A DNA stretch of 64,000 bases from Colletotrichum lupini (GCF_023278565.1 NC_064676.1:5146001-5210000); one strand, 5' to 3'. Positions 48,901 to 60,339 are shown, counted from the stretch's first letter. Numbers and translations: made by a program. Notes: generated by a model not told the origin, from the letters alone.

Positions 48901-51021
48901 CTACGTTATTTACTCTTTTTTTAAATTTATTAAAGCGATTATACGCCCTATCGACTTATACTTAGTTCTATAGTACGAATTTCTTTTTTATAATCGTTAT
49001 TATTAGTATTTTATATAGTTCTCGTAATTATAATTATATTAGTAATACCCCTCGTTTATAAAAAAATCTATTAACTATTTTCATAATTCTTAAGCTTACG
49101 CTTATAAACTATTTATTTAGCTAGTAGCTAAGGTCGTTTACGATTTTATAAAATAGGGGTTACCTTTATAGCCCTTTTCTTTTTATAAACCTTAGTTAAA
49201 TAGATTAATACCGCGTTAATTTACTCGCCGTTAAGCTAATTTATAATTCTATATATTTACGTCCCCTAATAATCTAAGTTAATATTTACTTATTTATAAA
49301 GAATTAGGATTCTATTTAAAATTAGGTTTTATCCTCTTTTTTTTTATTTTAATTTATTAAGGGTCGTATTTTAGTTTATACCCGTATTAATAGTTATTAG
49401 TATATTTAATTTTAATAAAAATATATTCAATCCGCGCGCTAGCTATAATAAATCCGTACTTTTATTACTTAACGAATTTATTAAGGTTTAAGAAATTCCT
49501 ATTTTTTTTTACTATTTCGTTATTACTTTCGTTTTTATTATTTCTAACAATTATTATTACTTTTTTAAATCGTTAGCTATCGTACTTACTAAGATCCTCT
49601 TTTTTATTTAATATAAAAAAGTAGGTTTTAATAGTTCCTTTTTTTAATAGTAGCGGTAGACGTTTATATTACTATAAGAAAATATAATAATTAGTCTCGG
49701 GATCTTTATTAATTACTAATTTTTATTATTCTATATACTTTTAGCTTCTTAAGCCTCGTACTCTTTATAACTTTTAAATAGTTTCTTTTTTTAACTTACT
49801 TCTTTTAGGGTAGTATTCTATATAAATAATTAAAAATAAATACTAAGCGGCTCGTAAAAGAGCTATATAAGCTATTAAGAACCGTATAGGCCGTTAAGTA
49901 AGGTTAACGAAATTAAACCCTCTTTTTTATAAAATTGCGGGCTTTAAAGACTTATTAAAAATACTACTTATTACTCGTACTTAGTAGGGGTAAATACTTT
50001 AAAAACTTTCTTTTTATGGCTTTTTAGTACCCTATTTTATATTTTTTTAAGTAGTTTTTTCCATAGTTTAATTATCGTTAAGTAATTATTACTTATTAAT
50101 AATCCTTTTTATTACTTAGTTAATTTTTTAAAATTAATAATTATATACTAAGAGCTTAGTATAAAAAAGAGCTTTTTAGTAGCTTTTTAAAAAATTCTTT
50201 TCTTTTCCCCTTAAAACTATATTTTTTTAACCTTTTTTTAAACTAATTATAACTTTAATAAGAGGTTATAAAATTACTTTAGGGTAGCCGCCTTTTTTTT
50301 AAATTAATTTTTAAGATTTATAATACTCTTAACTTAATATTATTAAGATTTTTAAATCCTCTCCTCCCTTATTAAACCGTTTTTTATATTATATTTTTAA
50401 ATAATATTCGGGGGGTAATTAAAAGGATTACGAAGAGGTCGTTTAGATTATAAGCTTTAAGGCCGTATTTATAAGATCTTTATAATATTAAGCTTTTTTA
50501 TATACCGTAAATTTCTTAGTTTTATAACTCTTATATAGGTTCTTATTACGCTTATTAAAAATATTTATATTTAGAAATCTTTTTTTTTAATTACGTAGTA
50601 CTTTTTTATATTATATTATTAAGCTCATCTATTATATTAATTAATTAGGTAAGTAGTTATTACGTAAGTATTTCTTTTTATTAATTTAACTAGTTAATTT
50701 TTAATTACGGGCCGGCTATAGGAAAGTTATTTAATAAAAAAGCTACTTAAGGCGATAGTAAAAAGCTAGTTACTTAAGCTATTTTATTAATTAACGTAGT
50801 TTAACGTAGTAGACGTCGACTTTTTATAAGTAATAAAGGGCTACGATTATTTAATTCTATATAGTATTTAAGAATTACTTCTTTTTTTTATTTATTTTTA
50901 TAAAGTTAATTAATACGAATCTTTTATTTCATATAGTATTAAGAAGTCAGTTTTTTTTATTTTTATATATATAATAAGATACTTTATTAATTTATAATAA
51001 TAAAATTTAATTACTAATTAG

Positions 51022-52333
51022 TATTAATATCCTTATTATAAAATAGTTAGTTCGAACTATAGGTTAATAAAGAAATTAATTAAATTATATAAATATTTAC
51101 GTCCTCCTAACGGAGCAATCCGCCGGGGCCGTACTATATATTACGTATTAGGGAAAACTAAGTATATTACGCTCTATACCTAACTACTAATTAAAATAGC
51201 TCCCGACCTTACCCCGTAGTTTTTTAAGTTCTAACTATTTAGAGGGCGAGCTATACTTATTTTAATATATATAAGACCTCTTAATACTAGCCCGCATAAG
51301 TAGCTAGATCCCGTATTATATACTCTTTTTTATTAAAAGTTAAGGGGCCCTTTATATATTCTTTTATATTTATAATATAGCCCGTATTAAAGGGATTTTT
51401 AGTTTTATAAAATATAATTTTTAAGTTAATATTAATATACTAAATCTTAATATTTATATTAGTCCGGCTATTTATAGCGTTCGTATTATTACTTAGCTAA
51501 ATTCCGTATTATTAAAAAGTATTTTACTAATCCTTGGGCGTATTTACGTTAGTTATAATAGCTATAGTATTAAGCTAGTTAAAGAGGGTACTTAGCCCGA
51601 GAGGAGTAGACTTATTAATAGGTATCTTTAAGTAAGCCTACTAATTACTAACTATATACTAGGAGTAGAGTAATAGTTTATATATTAATAAGTTTATTTA
51701 ATAGATTTATTTAGTAAATTTATTTAGTTTAAATAGAGAGTAGCTTTAGGTAATATTAGAAGTAATAAGGATAAAAAGAATCTTTACGAGCTTTAATATG
51801 AGTAATAAATATTAGCCTATTTAGCCCTTTTTTAAAAACCTCTACGTCGCTATTAAAGTTTAGAACCTCTATAGTTAAGGGCCGCTTCTAACTATTATAG
51901 CTAACTATTATAACTAATTATTACGGCCGACTTTTACCGTTAACTTTTCTAACTAGTACCGCTATATAAGTATATCGCTTAGCTTATTATTAATAAGTAA
52001 TAAAGTAGCTTACCTATTCCAAATTATATAGCGGTTTTCGTATTAAAATTATTATATTACGTTAAGCATATACTTAGGGTATATTACGTATATTATATAG
52101 TTAAAAAGTATACCGTATTATATAATTTCCTTTAAAAGCGTAATCCTATTAAGGTCGATCTTTTATACCTATAAAGCCGGAAAAAAACCACTATATAAAT
52201 ATTTGCGTAATAAGTATAAAAAGGAGGTTCTAACTATAGGTTAGGCTAGCTACGATAATTATAAATAGGGCCCCTAATTGGCCCCTGCGTAGTCGGCTAT
52301 ATGCTGCGGTCGAATTAGATTTCTAATCCGATA
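51022..52333 (-). repeat. Right LTR of Copia copy 2, split by element D
   Basis: LTR sequence covers 51022-51102 and resumes at 52192; the middle is element D plus its duplicated 17 bp. The outer 100 bp keep TGCG and GCTGCGG motifs. It is followed by GATTT. Confidence 0.9.
51103..52191 (+). mobile_element. 17-bp-TSD non-autonomous element, copy D
   Basis: 1,089 bp starting CCTCCTAACGGAGC and ending AAAAAAACCAC, inserted in the right LTR of Copia copy 2. Flanks are TATATAAATATTTACGT (51086-51102) and TATATAAATATTTGCGT (52192-52208). Other LTRs of the family carry this 17-mer once, uninterrupted. It has 2 full and 1 partial 13-bp units (51693-51727). Confidence 0.93.
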
Positions 52334-52355
52334 GATTTAATTGCCCGCTTGTACT

Positions 52356-52976
52356 TTAGTTCGCACGCTGAGCCACCAAGTCACACTCGATGAGATTCTC
52401 AACATGCGACTGGCCGCACTTCTAGAAATTGACGATTCTTAAATTCAAACCGCTCTCCTTAACTAGCTGGTGCCAGTGATCTTCAGTGCGTTCCAACGCC
52501 GAGAGCTGGGTCATCATCAGAATATCGCCCGCTGTGGCCTCCCAGTAAGCACCCGTACGCGGAACAACCACCTCAAAAATCAACAATTTGCTGTATCCGG
52601 GCTTCATCGCCTCTGCCAGGGAAGCTAGAATCTTCTTGCATACGTCATCTGGCCAGTCGTGCATGATTGAGTGCATGAAGTAGGCCTTTCGCCTTTGATA
52701 GGCTGCTCGGTCAAGAAGTCGTGTCTCATCAGCTCGATGCTGGTGTCAATGCCCTCGACGTCGTTGATGACGACGGGAAGATCCTAAAGGATGAGTTCCT
52801 GCTTGACTGTTAGCAAGGATTCAAGAGAATATAGTGGGCCTCAAGCAAGATAAATCCTGTGACAAGAAAGACTGACGCCTGGATGATTCGAATACATCTT
52901 CTTGAAATCGTCAATGTCATGGCCAAGGCCACCGGCCACATCTACCAGAAGTGTTGCGTCGGGCGAGGTATCTGCA
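52356..52976 (-). pseudogene. COMT-type O-methyltransferase, 5'-truncated and RIP-damaged
   Basis: The minus strand encodes the catalytic half of a fungal family-2 SAM-dependent O-methyltransferase: motif I LLVDVAGGLGHDI, LILxDLPVVI, the catalytic-His stretch MHSIMHDWPDD, and the C-terminal GDILMMTQLSALERT. A good intron (52799-52876, branch GCTAAC) separates two exons. The frame is broken by TAG at 52784-52786 (CAG expected), by a one-base loss near 52685, and by TAG at 52422-52424 (TGG expected). The N-terminal dimerisation domain is not found upstream. It ends 18 bp from the target duplication of Copia copy 2. Confidence 0.82.
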
Positions 52977-53720
52977 CCTGGGCATAGGACCAATTAAGGA
53001 GCAAACCTAGGAAAAAGGTTGATGTGTACGGGTTCACGATGCAGGCCAAGACAGTGAAGAGAGCATTGTAAACCCAGAAAAGAATGCGGAGACATCCTCT
53101 TCTGGGCGCCAGAGTGATACGTATCCCGAAAGCGAGGACAAAATTGTAAAGAGTAGCACCCTCACTATTACATACGACCAGGGAGAAGAAGGACCGACTT
53201 CAGCAGCAACGCGATGGGCTGCAATATGAGTTAAGTTAGAGAAGATAGCATCACTGAGAATTGAGTTCAAGGTATCGACCCTAGGAACTTAGGAGCAGTG
53301 AGGCAATCTTTAGCCAGCGCGACTGCATTTGCCCCCCGGCTTTCAGCCCTTGTTGATCAAGTAAAGTGAGACTGCTGCGTTGCGGAAGACGCCAGTGACA
53401 ATCCAGTATCGTATTAAAGGACATTGGAACACGCTGAACCAACGGCTGCTACGTCCCAAGAGAATATGAGACGGGGACGAGCCGCAAAGCCGCCTTCGTT
53501 GCGCTGATCTCCTAGCCAGTCAGGTTTCAGAAACGTTGCTGAAACGGGTGGGGGTCCTCCTCGATGCCAAGACTAACACACGGCAAGAGGCAGCTTTTTC
53601 ATCCCATGTCCACAAGGCGGGATACTTTAACTCCACGTCAGGCAACTGACAGAAATGCAAATTCGTCTCATAAAAAATAGAGGCTCCAAATTTTAGGTTT
53701 CCTTACACCTTTGGACACAC
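52977..53720. other. Degenerate region upstream of the methyltransferase pseudogene
   Basis: A minus-strand frame at 53034-53270 has no clear match. It might contain decayed exons of the methyltransferase or another gene. The last part is the promoter of the SET-domain gene. Confidence 0.4.
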
Positions 53721-54980
53721 ATGATGCTGTTTCCTTCATTGCTGTTTCCTCTCGCGTTCGCGTCTTACACGGTCGCATCAGAGGCCCAAGTATATCGGGG
53801 CGGGGTACGAACATGCCCTTGGACACCACTCGAGACGCTCTTAGAATGTTCGACTTGGGATATTGCGACAGAAAGAAAGCAAGATACAGAGACTAGGCAG
53901 AGGCAACGGAATGAGACGACAGAAACTGAGCCATTAGGATGGACGGGGCCTCACGGGTGCGCAGGAGCCTACTGCTTATACGCAAATCGCGGTTTTGCAA
54001 ATGGGCGTGGGATCGTCATCATCTCGACACCAGAAAACGTGCAGAAAGCAAAGAGCTTGGAACAAGACCTGCAGACTCCAAACCGGGAAGATGATCCGTC
54101 ATCACGGAACCCATCATTCCAGATCGCAGAGGTAGAAGGCAAGGGACTCGGCATGCTCGCCAATAAGACCCTCGCCCGAGGCGACACAGTCATGCTCAAG
54201 ACCCCAGTCCTCCTCGCCCACCGCGCCTTCATCGAGCGCACGCCAGCAGCAGACCGGCACTTCCTGCTCGACAGCGTCACGACCTTCCTGCCAGCTGCAA
54301 CACGCAAGACCTTCCTCGGCCAGATGGGGCACTTTGGCGGCCACAAGGTCAGCGATATCATGGCGACTAACTCGTTCCAAATGGACCTTGGCGGCGGTGC
54401 ACAGGGCGACGGCCACCATTACGGCAACTTCCCCGAGGTGTCGCGTTACAACCACGACTGCCGTCCCAATGTCGCCTTCCGCATCGACGGCCTCCGCCAC
54501 CGGACTACTGTCGTCAGACCAGTTAAGCCCGGCGAGGAGCTGACGATATCGTACCTCGACCAGCTTGGCGTCCGCTCTGTGCGGCAGCACCGCGCCAAGA
54601 GGGCGTGGGGCTTCGAGTGCGGGTGCTCGCAGTGCAGCCTGCCCAAGAAGCTCGCCGCCGCCTCGGATCAGCGGCTGATGGAGGTGGAGGATCTGGAGAG
54701 GCAGCTCTCTGATATCGGCGCCAAGGTGACCGTGGCCACGGTGGAGAGGTTTTTGAAGCTGTATAAGGAGGAGAGGCTTGAGTCAAAGCTGGCTGGCGCG
54801 TATACAACTGCGGCGCTCAACTTTAATTTGCTTGGGAGGAATAAACTAGCTGTCAAGTATGCCAAGCTAGCTGTTGAGGCTGGTACGATTGAGAGCGGGC
54901 CGGAGACGGGGGATGTCGAAGCGATGAGGGAATTGGCGGCAGATCCGAAGAAGCACTTCACTTGGAGAAGGAGGCTTTGA
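53721..54980 (+). CDS. SET-domain protein with a predicted signal peptide
   Basis: 419 residues, single exon. Residues 1-18 are a hydrophobic signal-like segment. A Cys-containing region with an acidic, Arg/Gln-rich stretch follows (~50-70). The SET domain runs from about 132 to 280: GKGLGMLANKTL near 140, the cofactor/knot motif NHDCRPN (244-250) and GEELTISYLD (271-280). A post-SET cluster has Cys300, Cys302 and Cys305. The C-terminal ~80 residues are helical. The catalytic motifs look complete, so it is probably a lysine methyltransferase, but a secretory signal on a SET protein is unusual and its substrate is unknown. Two consecutive Met codons open the frame. Confidence 0.9.
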   Translation: MMLFPSLLFPLAFASYTVASEAQVYRGGVRTCPWTPLETLLECSTWDIATERKQDTETRQRQRNETTETEPLGWTGPHGCAGAYCLYANRGFANGRGIVIISTPENVQKAKSLEQDLQTPNREDDPSSRNPSFQIAEVEGKGLGMLANKTLARGDTVMLKTPVLLAHRAFIERTPAADRHFLLDSVTTFLPAATRKTFLGQMGHFGGHKVSDIMATNSFQMDLGGGAQGDGHHYGNFPEVSRYNHDCRPNVAFRIDGLRHRTTVVRPVKPGEELTISYLDQLGVRSVRQHRAKRAWGFECGCSQCSLPKKLAAASDQRLMEVEDLERQLSDIGAKVTVATVERFLKLYKEERLESKLAGAYTTAALNFNLLGRNKLAVKYAKLAVEAGTIESGPETGDVEAMRELAADPKKHFTWRRRL

Positions 54981-57900
54981 TGAAGATGCACAAGATAGAA
55001 ACTCATGGCCGGTTTACGTTGAGTTGAGTTAGACACACCGCCATTTACGCGCTTGAGGCTCGCACCATTTCTTGGGCCCCGTCAACGCCACCTTTGGAGG
55101 TGTTAAAATCGCAGTGAAACCCAAAGAGGAAAATGTACATTTTTGTGCCTCATCAGCCCTATCATTGCCTCACGGGGTGTTGGAAATGCAGTGCAAAGTT
55201 TACGAGCGTTCGCCCATCCCTCAAATCTAGGTGGGCGATGCGCCAATTGAAGAAACTTTGCATGCCGAGATCAGTAAGCTATGAAGAGCAGACACAACTC
55301 TTCACTGCAAGAAGGACAGCATGGCTCATGAGGTCGTCTCTAAAAGAAGTTCTTAGTCAAGAGCATAACAACAACAGGAATTCATCCCAAAAGGGAAAGC
55401 AGCAGAGTCAAGCACCCTGCCACAACCCGAAATGAGACACCTTGTCGTCCTGTCACGGTCAGCAATAACATTAGACATTGCATGCGTACTCCATAGCTCC
55501 ACGTGGGTCATGATAGACGCAGGTTGACGCAGGTCCAGAGTGTATAGAGCATTCGACCCAGGCAGCTCATAATTCTCGTCGAAACATTCGTTAAGAAGCT
55601 GCCGTGCAGCTTATTTAAATGTAAAATCTCAGATCTTCCCGTGACGTTTTGTAAAGAACGCGCCCCAGAGCCCAGGCTCAAACGCAGATCCGGGTCCCCA
55701 CAGGAAGCGGGTTCCCTCATCTAAGTCCAACGGGCCCCATCACGATAACCTTTCGGCAGATCCGGGCTGCGGGCCGTTCAACTGTTTCTCGAATGGTTGC
55801 CGCGCGGCGAGTCGGCCGAGCCGTGGTTCTTGGTCTTAAATGTGACACAGAAGCTTGAGGGGAATGCGGCTGTTTTGAGCAGGTTATCCTACGTTGACGG
55901 TAGAGCGCAATTCCCAGATCGTCGACTGAATGCTGGGATTGTTCTGGGCTCTGGGTAGTTTCGTGGTGTGAATCCCGTCGGTATAAACCTAAATGACAAC
56001 TACATCACAAGAGAGATCATCCAAAACTAATACTCTTTAATTAATCTAAGGGCACGAGGAAGAATGTTGTTAAAAGCTGGTAAGGTTATCGTGATCGCTG
56101 TTCTACTGCGTAGGGCGTGCAAACGTCCCTGAAGATCGTTTATTTTGGGTCATGGGTACACCGCCAAGACACCCGAAGCGGTACAATGTCAAGCTCTTTC
56201 GCTGTTTGTGGTGAGCCCGGTGAACTCGGTGAAAGAATGATTCGCTGAAACCTGACTCGCCCAACGGCGTGTCCTCGTATGATGGAGAAAAGCTCGGGGC
56301 ATGAATTTCTGGACCGGCATGCCGTATCATATTGGAAGCCCAATGCAACTCGGACGGGCGCCCTTCCCCTAGTCGCAGAGAACGGTCTGTCCGCGTTGTC
56401 AACTGCATCCAACAGAGAGGGGTTTTCTTTCCTCCCCCCTCCTTTTTGCGATGGTGGATGGGTGTCTCACGCACACAGAAAACGCCGGCAGTCCGGAAGG
56501 AAAAATAAGAAGATCGAGATCAAAGACACGGGACGCTAGCCCCAGGAACAAGGAACATGGCGGCAGAGAGGAAAGTCGGCGCCGTGGGCTGGAGAAGGTT
56601 CGCTGTGCGCTGGACGTCCTTGTGACGGGATGACAGGCGGGCGGGTGAGGAAGGGACGGTGCTTGGTTGGTGGTGTGTCAAGGTGTGGGGAGGCCCGAGG
56701 TGCCGGAGGGCCCACTCCGGCCTGGTCTGGCGAATAGCAATGGCGCTTTCTCGGCCGATGCGGAATTTTTGAGCATCCACCCAGCCACCCCGGCCACGAG
56801 CCAGTGACGTAGCTGTGATGGTCCTCGGCGGGATCCACGCTCAACTTCTTGTCTTTTTTTCCTTCCCTACTGCGATGTACTAGCCCTAGCACGCCTAGCT
56901 TTGAGTCGTATCGCGAATTAACCTTCTGTCCGGCATCGCCAGCTTGTTTTTTCTGATCGTCTAGGCCTTTTGTTATGGAGAAATCTCAATTGGGATACCT
57001 GGTGCTGTGCGGGCGACCGACCCCCCGCCCTCCCTTCCTCCTCTCCCGTGTAAGACAGACGTAATGTTCCCTCCAGATGAGGAAAGTCGAGACCAGGGTT
57101 GTGGTTTGATTCATCAAATTCAAACGGGCCTCCTTGCTCGAACTAAAACAATTGATCAAAACGGCGCATCAGAGACAATGGTCCCCGAGACGCGGTGGAC
57201 CCCGCGTTGGGTAGATAGCTTCTTTGTCTTGGACGTAGGGAATGGCGGTAGAGCTGGAGGTAAAACAAGCTTGAACTAACACTCGCTCAGGCGCAAAAGC
57301 TTGAAGTCCCCTCAAACCCGGGTTGCTCGCAGTTCGGCAAACCAAGCTACCGAGGGAAAATGCTGCACATCTGCGTCGTAGTCCGTGGTGTTAGTCCAAG
57401 ATTTACCCTGCAAACTCGAGCGGGGGGGGGGATTCGACCAAGAATTCCGTCTGCCTTTCCTGCGCTTGTTCAATGCTACCCGTCAATGCCCATGGCACGA
57501 AGAAAATGTTTCCACCCACACACTTGTTCACTTTGCTCCCCGATGCTGTTGGCTCTCATCACTGGCTCTTCGTGACATCCCTACCCCTGCTTGTCACATC
57601 CATAAGGCCCATGACTTGCAGGCCCGGGCTTCCCACCCAGCCCCATTCAATCGTCCTCGCCGGGGGGTGGCCTTTGAGAAGTTCGCTTGGCAGATTTGCA
57701 GTGAGCCATACCCATAAGGTTGCCCTGCCCTTCTCTTATTGGAATGCGCTCATTATGGTAGACGGGCGTCATGTTCCTGTCACCAACTACATACTATTTA
57801 TCACTTGTGTCCTTCCCTCCCCGCCCTTTGCAAGGTCTAGCTCAGCTGTCACCTGAGGTCTCATCTTCCTTCGGGTGTCTTTACTAGACTTCACCCATCA

Positions 57901-57988
57901 ACGGCCACTCACACATAGCTCCCACCAGTCCTACAACATCAGTCATACAACATACACCACCATCCAAAATAAACTTATTCTCAACACC
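54981..57988. other. Long gene-poor stretch
   Basis: Three kilobases of normal composition. Overlapping frames on both strands (55133-55435, 56103-56474, 56536-56892, 57385-57717) have biased composition but no domains or signal peptides, and I do not accept any as a gene. A long leader or regulatory region for the 57989 gene is likely at the end. Confidence 0.5.
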
Positions 57989-58546
57989 ATGGCACCGATA
58001 ACACCAATCTCAAACACCCTCTCGACCCTCGCCGCAGGTCTCACAAAACGCCACCCATCAGACTTCCTCCCACCAACAAGAACCCTCCCCTCCCCCCTCC
58101 GCGCCATCCTCGCCTCCCGCCAAGTCGTCACGACAATCACCTCGACCCCCGAGACGACAGAAGAGTCCGCCTCCAACAACAACCTCAGCGGGGGCGCCAT
58201 CGCCGGCATCGTCATCGGCTCCATCGCCGGCTTCCTCCTCCTGCTGTGGATCGTCAAGTCGTGCGGCATGTGGAGCCGGCCCAACGACTGGTCCGAAAAG
58301 GACGAGTACGACGAGCGCAGTCGCCGGTACCGCGGCCGATCGCCCGGCTCAAGGCATCGCAGACGCACGCAGCACCGGTACCATCACGAGACCTCGAGGC
58401 ACAGCCATAGTCGGCGCCCGTCGTATGTGGTTGACGAGGTCCGGTACACGCAGCCTGTTGTCGTTGACAAGAGGAGGAGGGCTAGCGGGTCGCCTTTGCC
58501 GCCTGCGAATGTGTATCGTAGCAGTCGTAGCAGGACGAGATACTAG
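57989..58546 (+). CDS. Single-pass membrane protein with basic cytoplasmic tail
   Basis: 185 residues. The start at 57989 follows an ACACCATGGC context; the same frame is open upstream but has no support. Residues 1-65 are Ser/Thr/Pro-rich and probably extracellular, with KR at 20-21. One Gly-rich transmembrane helix lies at about 68-89 (GGAIAGIVIGSIAGF...). The tail is Arg/His/Ser-rich with RRR and KRRR clusters. This architecture resembles fungal wall-stress sensors or Mid2-like proteins, but no WSC domain is present. The function is unknown. Confidence 0.82.
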   Translation: MAPITPISNTLSTLAAGLTKRHPSDFLPPTRTLPSPLRAILASRQVVTTITSTPETTEESASNNNLSGGAIAGIVIGSIAGFLLLLWIVKSCGMWSRPNDWSEKDEYDERSRRYRGRSPGSRHRRRTQHRYHHETSRHSHSRRPSYVVDEVRYTQPVVVDKRRRASGSPLPPANVYRSSRSRTRY

Positions 58547-59523
58547 ACACGAAGGAGGGGAGGAAAGCTGGGCTCCTGTGGTGAGATGAGGACCCAGCTG
58601 CATGATTACATGCTGTTGTTGCGAGGTGTCTTCGGGTTGATTCCAGATTCCCGAGGACTTTTGTTTGTGTAACAAAGACACAAGGAGCGAACACAACTCT
58701 TACGACTTTATGAAATGTATTTATTTGCGTGCGGTACAATGTAATTAGACCTGATACCAAGAGCAAAGTCATCTGTATACATCAAAGACGTCTCTCCCTT
58801 GCAAGCCTCGTATATGACATGTGCTAGAATTGTGCAGACGTGGTGGCTTTTCGCGTATTCATCTCATATCCTGTGCTTTGAAGTCGCATCCCACTTTCGA
58901 AATGTAAGGGAATGCATAAGTACGCAGTGTCGCAAAGTCTGATGTAGTACCAAGTTCACCATGGACGGAAGAGGATCAAGACTTTGCAACGCCGGTGAGG
59001 AAGAAAGCTTATCATCTCGTAAGTAAGTGACTGTCAGAGCAGCGCCCAAGATACCTCAGATTCAATGACTAACACTTTAGATGATGCCTAAGAGGCCTGG
59101 GGGCCATGTCTCAGGTTGAACACTGATAATGAAGTTACATTCAGTGACCAAACCTTGCTACTATAGTAGATGAGCTTCCAGCGCTGATTGAGATATGTAT
59201 CCTATCCTTTCGAATCGTCACCGTTGTCATGTTACTAGCTACCAAGAGCACTCAGATGTCGCTACAACATCTGCCACATACGAACATAGCCATGATTCAT
59301 TATCCGCACAAACGTTTAGCTAGAGTTGTAGAGCTGAAGTTGCCTGTATTACCACACAAAGGCATCCCTCCATCTAGTAGAAGGGATTAGAAGCCTTCTA
59401 TATCCATGTAACCCATTGCCTGATCCATGACTCCTAAAAGTGGATGTCTCAATTCCCAAGTATAACGCCATTCCCATATTCTTCATCATAATGTTGACAG
59501 CACAGAAAGCCCGGATGCTTAGC
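58547..59523. other. Intergenic region between convergent genes
   Basis: It contains the 3' regions of the plus gene at 57989 and the minus gene at 59524. No supported feature. Confidence 0.5.
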
Positions 59524-60339
59524 TCAGCCCGACTTCGTCTTGTTCTTCTGAACCCAGTCGGCCCACTTCTTGTATTCGCCATACTCCAAAGACTCCTTCT
59601 TACCCTGATATCGCACGACCTTGAGCTCGACGTCCTGCCACTTGCTCTTGCTGCCCATCCACCCCGCCTTGCGCATGAGGCTCACCAGCGTCTCCTCCTT
59701 GGTCCACTCCTGCTCAACGGCGACGTCGGGGAGGTACGTCGCGCCGTAGCGTTTCCCGTGGTAGAAGAAGCTGATGCGCAGGCCGTGCACGCCGAGGGTC
59801 CAGTCCATGGCGTCGTCGGCGTCCTCGAAGTCGGTGAGGAGGGTGACGGCGACCTCGAGGGAGGGGAGCTCGGGGGCCTCGACGGGCGGGAAGCGCATGT
59901 CGTGCAGCGCCGAGGTGAGGGCGTAGCTCGACAGGCCGTCGGCGAGGTCTTGTGCTTCGAAAGTGCCAATGCAGCCGCGCAGCGAGCGGTGGCCCGAGCG
60001 GGGGGAGACGGTGTTCCAGGTGACGAAGAGGGGGGACTCGGAGATGTCGTCGGTTTCGTCGTCTTCGGCGAGGGAGTCGGCGGAGGTTGCGGGTGTCTCG
60101 GCGGAGAGGGAGATGCTAGAGCCGGAGGAGGCCGAGGCGGAGTCGCTGGAGGGTTCGGCAAGGCGTTGCAGGGCCGGGAGGAGCTTCTTGCCATCCTTAC
60201 CGTCACCGAGGCCGGGTGACAGGGTTTTGGCGTATTCGGGCCATGACTGTTTGATCTCCTTGAGGGACAGTCCCGGCCGCTTCTCCAGGTGCGAAGCCAG
60301 AGCCTCGAAGCAGTAGAGGCAGTGTTCCACGGAAGCCAT
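59524..60339 (-). CDS. AMMECR1-domain protein
   Basis: 271 residues, single exon. The conserved core runs from about 102 to 262 with the diagnostic LRGCIGTF motif at 120-127, then LPSLEVAVTLL, GVHGLRISF and a C-terminal YQG block. A low-complexity Ser/Ala/Glu insert (about 63-100) is predicted to be disordered. AMMECR1 proteins are conserved in all domains of life; a catalytic role related to nucleic acid or radical chemistry has been proposed but not established. No targeting signal is seen. The gene is not RIP-mutated. Confidence 0.93.
   Translation of the reverse strand: MASVEHCLYCFEALASHLEKRPGLSLKEIKQSWPEYAKTLSPGLGDGKDGKKLLPALQRLAEPSSDSASASSGSSISLSAETPATSADSLAEDDETDDISESPLFVTWNTVSPRSGHRSLRGCIGTFEAQDLADGLSSYALTSALHDMRFPPVEAPELPSLEVAVTLLTDFEDADDAMDWTLGVHGLRISFFYHGKRYGATYLPDVAVEQEWTKEETLVSLMRKAGWMGSKSKWQDVELKVVRYQGKKESLEYGEYKKWADWVQKNKTKSG

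Larger units (their letters stand above)
42896..52333 (-). mobile_element. Copia-type LTR retrotransposon, RIP-mutated (copy 2), with two nested insertions
   Basis: Same family as 6430-13463 and aligned along the whole length. LTRs are 42896-43101 and 51022-52333 (the latter split). There is a perfect 5-bp target duplication GATTT (42891-42895 and 52334-52338). The protease-site equivalent is at 47322-47345 on the minus strand with its Asp changed to Asn. It is more deeply RIP-mutated than copy 1. Compared with copy 1 it holds about 330 extra bases near 49793-50121. Two 17-bp-TSD elements (C and D) are inserted, one in the interior, one in the right LTR. Confidence 0.93.

Noticed and set aside
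52356..54980. A secondary-metabolite cluster around the methyltransferase.
   Set aside because: The methyltransferase is dead and no synthase, oxidase or transporter is present.
55133..57856. Several 60-127 codon frames on both strands.
   Set aside because: Mutually overlapping, with biased composition and no domain.
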